From contig CAAGJI010000091.1 in assembly GCA_900770195.1 (NCBI GenBank), forward strand, positions 1 to 11,180: a stretch of 11,180 bases of DNA, written 5' to 3'. The notes under the pieces were generated by a model. The model saw only the letters and a program-made list of their open reading frames with translations, did not search any database and was not told the DNA's origin. The DNA is from Oscillospiraceae bacterium (GTDB lineage Bacteria > Bacillota > Clostridia > Oscillospirales > Ruminococcaceae). Each line of letters begins with the position of its first letter. Position 1 is the first letter of the stretch. A program made the position numbers and the translations under genes. This document shows positions 7,158 to 11,180 of the stretch, one piece after another.

Positions 7158-7193
7158 CACGTTGAGTGCGTGGTATTGATGTCAAGGAAATAG
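7158..7193 (+). other. Candidate attachment site: 3' end of an rlmD/rumA-like methyltransferase gene
   Basis: The + strand frame reads HVECVVLMSRK then TAG. This is the conserved C-terminal motif of TrmA/RlmD-family 23S rRNA uracil methyltransferases (HVExVVLxSR). The sequence upstream in frame (DRSL) does not continue as a methyltransferase, so only the 3' tip is present. Such genes are established integration sites for serine-recombinase elements, for example the S. pyogenes element Phi-m46.1. The serine recombinase cluster ends about 300 bases to the right, the usual distance from an att site. The short match keeps this tentative. Confidence 0.5.
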
Positions 7194-7301
7194 GCTGAAA
7201 ATCCCTATTCTACGTTGTTTTTGAGGATATATGCTTTTATGGGATACGATAAAAATGCTCTTTTTACTGTATTCCATGAGATTGAGCAGGCTAAAATATA
7301 G

Positions 7302-7377
7302 TGACAACAAATACACACACTACAGTTTTTGAGATAAAATGATAAATCGACAGGTTGAGTGTAGAAATTTGTTGTCA
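7302..7377. repeat. Long-range inverted repeat TGACAACAAAT ... ATTTGTTGTCA
   Basis: Two perfect 11-bp arms (7302-7312 and 7367-7377) are separated by 54 bases. Arms this far apart are unlikely to form a terminator. They could be paired binding sites for a recombinase or directionality factor, or the ends of a small deleted unit. Confidence 0.45.
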
Positions 7378-7420
7378 TTCGTCAAAATGCACAAACGGGG
7401 ATATAATTCTTACCTTGTAT

Positions 7421-7471
7421 AAATAAAAAGCACGTCAAAGCTACGTGAAATCTGTAGCCTTTGACGTGCTT
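7421..7471 (-). terminator. Intrinsic terminator of the recombinase operon
   Basis: A perfect 13-bp stem (AAGCACGTCAAAG at 7428-7440 with CTTTGACGTGCTT at 7459-7471) is extended by an inner CTAC/GTAG pair and one bulged base. On the - strand the hairpin is followed by TTTTTATTT (complement of 7421-7429). It lies 27 bases past the stop codon of the 515-aa recombinase. No T-run follows on the + strand, so it acts for leftward transcription. Confidence 0.8.
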
Positions 7472-7498
7472 AACTTATGTCAATAGGGGAGAGAAAAG

Positions 7499-9046
7499 TC
7501 ATTTTTCAATACTCACTGTTACACCTGATTTAAACTTGAATTCTAAGAAATCATCGTGAATAATAATTTGTGAGAGAAGATTTTTTACAAGTCTTTCATC
7601 AAAATTCGTGACATCAGTCGGCTGAGATTTGATGAATCTTTGTAGTTCCTGTATTCTTTTCTTGTGTTCAGCTTTTGTGACACTGTCCATATTGCTTTGT
7701 TCCTGAAGTTCACGAATGCGAAGAATTTCTGTGGCAACATCATCATAATTTTCTCTGCGTTCAGTTCTGTCAAGGAGATCTTGCTGTAAGACTTTCATTT
7801 TTTCTGCAAGTTTTTCATCAGTGCTGTTATGCTTGATTGCAACTTCAAGATTTGCAGTAAGTCTGTTAAGGTAATCATTGCTGTTTGCAAGCATTTCATT
7901 TAGGGCATCAAGAAATGCCTCTTGTAAAACTTCTTCCTTTACTGTTCTTGCTCTGCACTTGTCCTTGTTTTTCAAACGTGTAAGACATCTCCAGACAATT
8001 GATTTTTTGCCACGGTTGTTCCAATGTATTCTGCGATACTGACCTCCGCATTCTGCACAAAAAACAATCTGCGAAAACGCGTGGTTGGCACTAAATCCTT
8101 TACGTTTGCCTTCAATATCTCGTTCTGATGCTCGTCTTGCTATTTCATCCTGAACCTGTAAAAACAGTTCTTTGGGAATTATTGCTTCATGATGGTCTTC
8201 TATGTAATACTGCGGAACAATGCCATTATTCTTGACACGTTTTTTATTCAGGAAATCCACCGTATAGGTTTTCTGCAAAAGTGCATCACCCATATATTTT
8301 TCATTTTCAAGGATTTTTCTGATTGTACTATCGTGCCATCTTGGGTTTCCTCTTGCTGTTAAAATGCCGTCACGTTCCAATCCTTTAGCAATTTTCTGAC
8401 AACTGCTGCCTTGCAGGTATTCAAGGAAAATCCGTTTTACAACCTCAGCTTCTTTCGGATTTACTACAAGGTTTCCGTCCTCATCCTTATCATAGCCAAG
8501 AAAATATTTAGAATTGAGTAATACTTTGCCGTGCTGATATCTGTACTGCAACCCCAGCTTTACATTTTTGGAAATGGATTCTGATTCTTGCTGTGCTAAT
8601 GATGCCATAATGGTAATAAGAACTTCACCTTTTGCGTCCATCGTGTTTATGTTTTCTTTCTCGAAGAAAACGGGGATATTAATATCTTTCAGCATTCGGA
8701 TATAGTTTAAGCAATCTACTGTGTTTCTGGCAAATCGGCTGATTGACTTGGTGAAAATCATATCAATTATACCTTTCTTACAGTTATCAATCATTCTGTT
8801 GAAATCATCACGCTTTTTTGTGTTCGTTGCACTGATGCCTTCATCAGCGTAAACATCAACAAGAATCCATTCAGGATTTGCTGAAATGAATTCACGGTAA
8901 TGGCTGACCTGAGTTTCATAACTTCCAGCCTGTTCTTCATTGTCAGTAGATACACGGCAGTATGCGGCTACTCTTAGCTTTTTAACTTCTTCTTTGGTGG
9001 ATTTATTGCCTATTTGCTGTTTTGCAGGAATTTTTATAATATTCAT
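7499..9046 (-). CDS. Large serine recombinase (515 aa)
   Basis: This is a site-specific DNA integrase of the large serine family; it forms a 5'-phosphoserine link at att sites. The N-terminal resolvase domain spans about residues 24-165, with catalytic Ser33 in AAYCRVSTD, arginines in SISRFARNT (Arg104, Arg107) and FFEKENINT. The recombinase DNA-binding domain (about 180-275) ends in STIRKILENEKYMGDAL. A zinc ribbon follows, with Cys330, Cys333, Cys354 and Cys364, and then a charged coiled-coil region (about 395-470). All key residues are present, and the length is typical. The ATG at 9044-9046 overlaps the stop of the 130-aa gene (ATGA), and GAGGT lies just upstream, so translation is coupled. 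It is the last gene of its operon and is followed by the terminator at 7421-7471. It is a clear paralogue of the 514-aa recombinase, so the two probably act together. Confidence 0.93.
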   Translation of the reverse strand: MNIIKIPAKQQIGNKSTKEEVKKLRVAAYCRVSTDNEEQAGSYETQVSHYREFISANPEWILVDVYADEGISATNTKKRDDFNRMIDNCKKGIIDMIFTKSISRFARNTVDCLNYIRMLKDINIPVFFEKENINTMDAKGEVLITIMASLAQQESESISKNVKLGLQYRYQHGKVLLNSKYFLGYDKDEDGNLVVNPKEAEVVKRIFLEYLQGSSCQKIAKGLERDGILTARGNPRWHDSTIRKILENEKYMGDALLQKTYTVDFLNKKRVKNNGIVPQYYIEDHHEAIIPKELFLQVQDEIARRASERDIEGKRKGFSANHAFSQIVFCAECGGQYRRIHWNNRGKKSIVWRCLTRLKNKDKCRARTVKEEVLQEAFLDALNEMLANSNDYLNRLTANLEVAIKHNSTDEKLAEKMKVLQQDLLDRTERRENYDDVATEILRIRELQEQSNMDSVTKAEHKKRIQELQRFIKSQPTDVTNFDERLVKNLLSQIIIHDDFLEFKFKSGVTVSIEK

Positions 9047-9435
9047 CGTATTACCTCTATTAAACTGTAAATATATTCAGCTTGTTCTTTGGGAGTGTCA
9101 TAGATTTCTGTTGCTTCAAAAAAAGCAAATTCGGTGTGTATAGGAGGCGGTTTTAGACGGCTGGATCTTTTATGTTCAGAAGAACGCTTTATCAATTCTG
9201 CATTCGCTCTTGAAAATGTGTTTTTGTTTACAATTGCAGGGTGTGAATCGTCTCCGACATAACGGGCATTTTGAAGTATTCGCTTTACGGTACTATGGCA
9301 GAATGGCTGTCCTGCATTTTTAGCAGCATTTGTCATACTCATTCCTGAAATATAGGCATTAAAAATACCGACTATAACTGACGCTTCGTGTTCGTCAATT
9401 CTGATTTCTCCGTTTTCTACTTTGTACCCGTACAT
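9043..9435 (-). CDS. Catalytic-domain-less recombinase-domain protein (130 aa)
   Basis: The 130-aa product matches only the recombinase DNA-binding domain of large serine recombinases. It reads YGYKVENGEIRIDEHEASVI, then an IFNAYISGMS helix and STVKRILQNARYVGDD (48-63). No resolvase domain, catalytic serine or zinc ribbon is present, and the C-terminus (IYDTPKEQAEYIYSLIEVI) is unlike the parent family. The start is ATG at 9433-9435, because AAAGGAGG at 9440-9447 lies just upstream; an in-frame ATG at 9460-9462 lacks a good site. It overlaps the upstream recombinase gene by 19 bases and the downstream one by 4. The intact frame, strong ribosome binding site and double overlap argue against decay and for a maintained accessory subunit. 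Its likely role is modulating att recognition or integration/excision direction; this is inference. Confidence 0.75.
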   Translation of the reverse strand: MYGYKVENGEIRIDEHEASVIVGIFNAYISGMSMTNAAKNAGQPFCHSTVKRILQNARYVGDDSHPAIVNKNTFSRANAELIKRSSEHKRSSRLKPPPIHTEFAFFEATEIYDTPKEQAEYIYSLIEVIR

Positions 9436-10961
9436 ATTTCCTCCTTTAATGTCAATCCGCATTTCAGTTTAAAGCCTACGAAGGTTCTGGAATAAACAAT
9501 GATGCAATCAAGATATTCAAGAAAAGAATCATCAAAAGCAGAGAAAGTGTTTGATGATTCTATAAAATGAATCAGCTTTTCTGTTTCTTTTATCATGCGG
9601 TCATTCTTTGAATTATCAAGTTGTCTTAATTCCATGCGATATTCTTCGTTTTGTTTTTCAATTCGTGATACTTCCTGATTGAACAGCGTACTGTCAATAA
9701 GCCCTTTCACTCTCAGCTTGCGAATATCATTCTTTCTGTCTGAATTTTTCTGAATATTTTCTTTCAGATTCAGAATACGCTGTAAATTGTCATCAGTTTT
9801 CATCAATTTAATGGATTCAAGATATGGCTTCAAAACTCGTTTGTAACCAAAAATCAGTTTATTCATCATCGTTGTTAAAGCAGCTTTAATTGCTTCTTCC
9901 TTAATGAATTTTATAGAGCATTGTTCTTTATGAAACAGGTGAGTTTTACAAGCCCATGCTACACCTGAACTTTGGGTTTGCCGTTTGAATCTGCTGCCAC
10001 ATTCACCACAAATAATCAGACCTGAAAATGGATACCTCTTTAAATATTTTGAATCACTTTTTATGATTTTTCGTTCATCGGCATGAATCTGTATTAATTC
10101 CTGAATTTTATCAAATTCACTTTTGCTGATGATAGCCTCATGGTGTTCTTCAGCATAGTATCTGTCAGATTCTCCGTTATTCTTATGTCTTTTGAAATTG
10201 CTGTCGGTGTATGTTTTGTTAAATATGGCTGCACCGTAATATTTTTCGTTTGTAAGTATGCTCTTTACAGTTGAACCTGTCCATTGACCGCCTCTGCGTG
10301 TTGGAACTCCTTGTTCCTGAAGGAGCTTTGCAATTTTGTATGTGCCTACTCCGTTTAATGCGTATCTGAAAATATCTTTGATTACATCTGCTTCATCGGA
10401 ATTGATTATCATATTTCCATTTTTATCATGCATATATCCGTATGGAAGATAACTGAATTTATATATTCCGTTTTCGATGTTTTTTTGATTGCTCCATTTA
10501 ACATTTTCGGATATAGATTTAGATTCTCCTTGTGCCATACTGCTGAGAATTGCCAGAATCAATTCACTTTCCATACTGCCTGTGTCCAGATTTTCCTTTT
10601 CAAAATAGATAGGAATGTTATACGAAAGCAGTTCTCTCACAAGTGAAAGACAGTCAGTAGTATTTCGAGAAAAACGGCTGATGGATTTTGTGAGAATATA
10701 ATCAATTCTGCCGATTCGGCATTCATAAAGCAAAGCCTGCAAACCATCTCTTGCGTCAGCTTTTGTTCCGCTGATTCCAAAATCATAGAACACACCTGCA
10801 AATTCCCAATTACTATGCATTTTGATCCAAGATTCATAATGCTTTTTCTGAGTGTCAAGGCTTTCTTTTTGGTCATCAGAATCTGTTGAAACACGACAGT
10901 ATGCAGCAACACGAAGTTTTTTTATTTCTTGTGGTTGTGCATCAATTTTTCGTATTTTCAA
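9417..10961 (-). CDS. Large serine recombinase (514 aa)
   Basis: The domain order is the same as in the 515-aa protein. The resolvase domain has catalytic Ser25 in AAYCRVSTD, SISRFSRNTTD (Arg96, Arg99) and YFEKENLDT. The recombinase DNA-binding domain runs from about YLPYGYM to STVKSILTNEKYYGAA (about 172-245). The zinc ribbon has Cys318, Cys321, Cys338 and Cys348, and a charged coiled coil lies near 390-450. It appears complete and active. TTG at 10959-10961 is the preferred start, with GAGGTG at 10968-10973 six bases upstream. The GTG at 10968-10970 is part of that site; using it would add three residues. The gene follows the SHOCT-like gene by 28 bases on the same strand and overlaps the 130-aa gene by 19 bases, so all three recombinase-family genes form one operon. 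Two catalytic recombinases plus a small partner is an arrangement seen in Firmicute integrative elements. Confidence 0.92.
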   Translation of the reverse strand: MKIRKIDAQPQEIKKLRVAAYCRVSTDSDDQKESLDTQKKHYESWIKMHSNWEFAGVFYDFGISGTKADARDGLQALLYECRIGRIDYILTKSISRFSRNTTDCLSLVRELLSYNIPIYFEKENLDTGSMESELILAILSSMAQGESKSISENVKWSNQKNIENGIYKFSYLPYGYMHDKNGNMIINSDEADVIKDIFRYALNGVGTYKIAKLLQEQGVPTRRGGQWTGSTVKSILTNEKYYGAAIFNKTYTDSNFKRHKNNGESDRYYAEEHHEAIISKSEFDKIQELIQIHADERKIIKSDSKYLKRYPFSGLIICGECGSRFKRQTQSSGVAWACKTHLFHKEQCSIKFIKEEAIKAALTTMMNKLIFGYKRVLKPYLESIKLMKTDDNLQRILNLKENIQKNSDRKNDIRKLRVKGLIDSTLFNQEVSRIEKQNEEYRMELRQLDNSKNDRMIKETEKLIHFIESSNTFSAFDDSFLEYLDCIIVYSRTFVGFKLKCGLTLKEEICTGTK

Positions 10962-10989
10962 GTTTATCACCTCATTTCAGTATGACATA

Positions 10990-11180
10990 TTAACTCTTTT
11001 GGAGTGATTTATCAAGCGTTTTAGGAAATAAGTCGACAAAAAGGGGAGAGAAAGTCCGGCGATTCAGTTCCGTTAATTTGTCATATTCGTCAAAGGAAAT
11101 AAGGTGATTTTCATAGAGCATATCGGTCAGTTTCTGTGCCTGATAATACTGAATTTCATCAATTACTTTTTGCTGTTCCA
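10990..11180 (-). CDS. SHOCT-like small protein, C-terminal part (runs off window)
   Basis: The - strand frame is open from the window edge to TAA at 10990-10992, giving 62 complete residues. They start EQQKVIDEIQYYQAQKL, contain LYENHLISFDEYDKLTELNR and end FSPLFVDLFPKTLDKSLQKS. The pattern of a helix followed by LxxxxLISxxEYxKLxxLNRxxFSP resembles the short SHOCT-type (short C-terminal) proteins that commonly precede serine recombinases in Firmicute elements. It is too short, and partly overlapped by the window edge, to stand out as an ORF. Family proteins are usually only slightly longer, so the start should lie within some tens of bases beyond the window. Its function is unknown; position suggests a link to integration or its control. 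Confidence 0.65.
   Translation of the reverse strand, partial: EQQKVIDEIQYYQAQKLTDMLYENHLISFDEYDKLTELNRRTFSPLFVDLFPKTLDKSLQKS

Larger units (their letters stand above)
6945..7498. other. Non-coding junction between convergent gene blocks
   Basis: This 554-base stretch has no convincing long gene. It separates the + strand defence block from the - strand recombinase block. It contains a 41-bp imperfect palindrome (6986-7026), a duplicated GACTTTTTTACT (7041-7052, 7084-7095) and an RlmD-like C-terminal coding remnant (7158-7193). It also holds a 20-codon ORF (7239-7301, MGYDKNALFTVFHEIEQAKI) that may be a gene relic, a long-range inverted repeat (7302-7377) and a minus-strand terminator (7428-7471). 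The mixture fits an element boundary more than an ordinary intergenic spacer. Confidence 0.6.

Noticed and set aside
7379..7407. + strand promoter TCGTCA-N17-TATAAT
   Set aside because: It would read straight into the 3' end of a convergent gene through a strong hairpin, and the -35 is only 4/6; probably chance in AT-rich DNA.
10637..10912. 91-aa and other small frames antisense or out of frame within the recombinase genes
   Set aside because: They overlap conserved resolvase-domain coding and carry no ribosome binding site or recognisable domain.
7366..11094. Similarity of 7366-7388 to 11075-11094 (both contain ATTCGTCAAA)
   Set aside because: A 10-bp match with an indel nearby is expected by chance at this length, and the right copy is protein-coding.

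Overview
The window is AT-rich, with short intergenic gaps, strong AAGGAG-type ribosome binding sites and frequent TTG/GTG starts. Protein families (EcoEI-type HsdR, DUF262/DUF1524, DUF3990, DUF4869, clustered large serine recombinases) point to a Clostridia-class Firmicute, probably a gut Lachnospiraceae/Ruminococcaceae-like organism. This is inference from family recognition only. Nothing looks like core chromosome: the whole window reads as mobile accessory DNA.

Left part (1-6944, all + strand) is a defence-type island. It opens inside a type I restriction endonuclease subunit (HsdR; the helicase C-half and C-terminal domain are present, the nuclease and Walker A lie outside). Fifty bases later comes an 846-aa GmrSD/BrxU-like DUF262-DUF1524 nuclease with a DUF4268-like tail. 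Next is a two-gene cassette (DUF3990, an ADP-ribosyltransferase-like family, overlapping an unrecognised 146-aa protein). It has its own extended -10 promoter and an operator-like dyad, and looks like a toxin-antitoxin pair. Then comes a second two-gene cassette with another extended -10 promoter: a DUF4869 protein overlapping a 320-aa P-loop protein that also carries a degenerate TOPRIM-like segment. This last pair is the best candidate for an undescribed system.

Middle (6945-7498) is a 554-bp non-coding junction between convergent blocks. It holds a 41-bp imperfect palindrome and a short + strand stretch encoding HVECVVLMSRK-stop. That stretch matches the conserved C-terminus of 23S rRNA uracil methyltransferases (RlmD/RumA), a known integration site for serine-recombinase elements. 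It also holds a long-range 11-bp inverted repeat and a minus-strand intrinsic terminator.

Right part (7499-11180, all - strand) is an integration module: the C-terminus of a SHOCT-like small protein, a 514-aa large serine recombinase, a 130-aa protein with only the recombinase DNA-binding domain, and a 515-aa large serine recombinase. The recombinase genes overlap one another and end at the terminator.

Taken together, the sequence suggests that the recombinase module is the end of one integrative element abutting its attachment site. The defence genes to the left may then be the distal cargo end of an adjacent or tandem element, or of the same element if the junction is internal.
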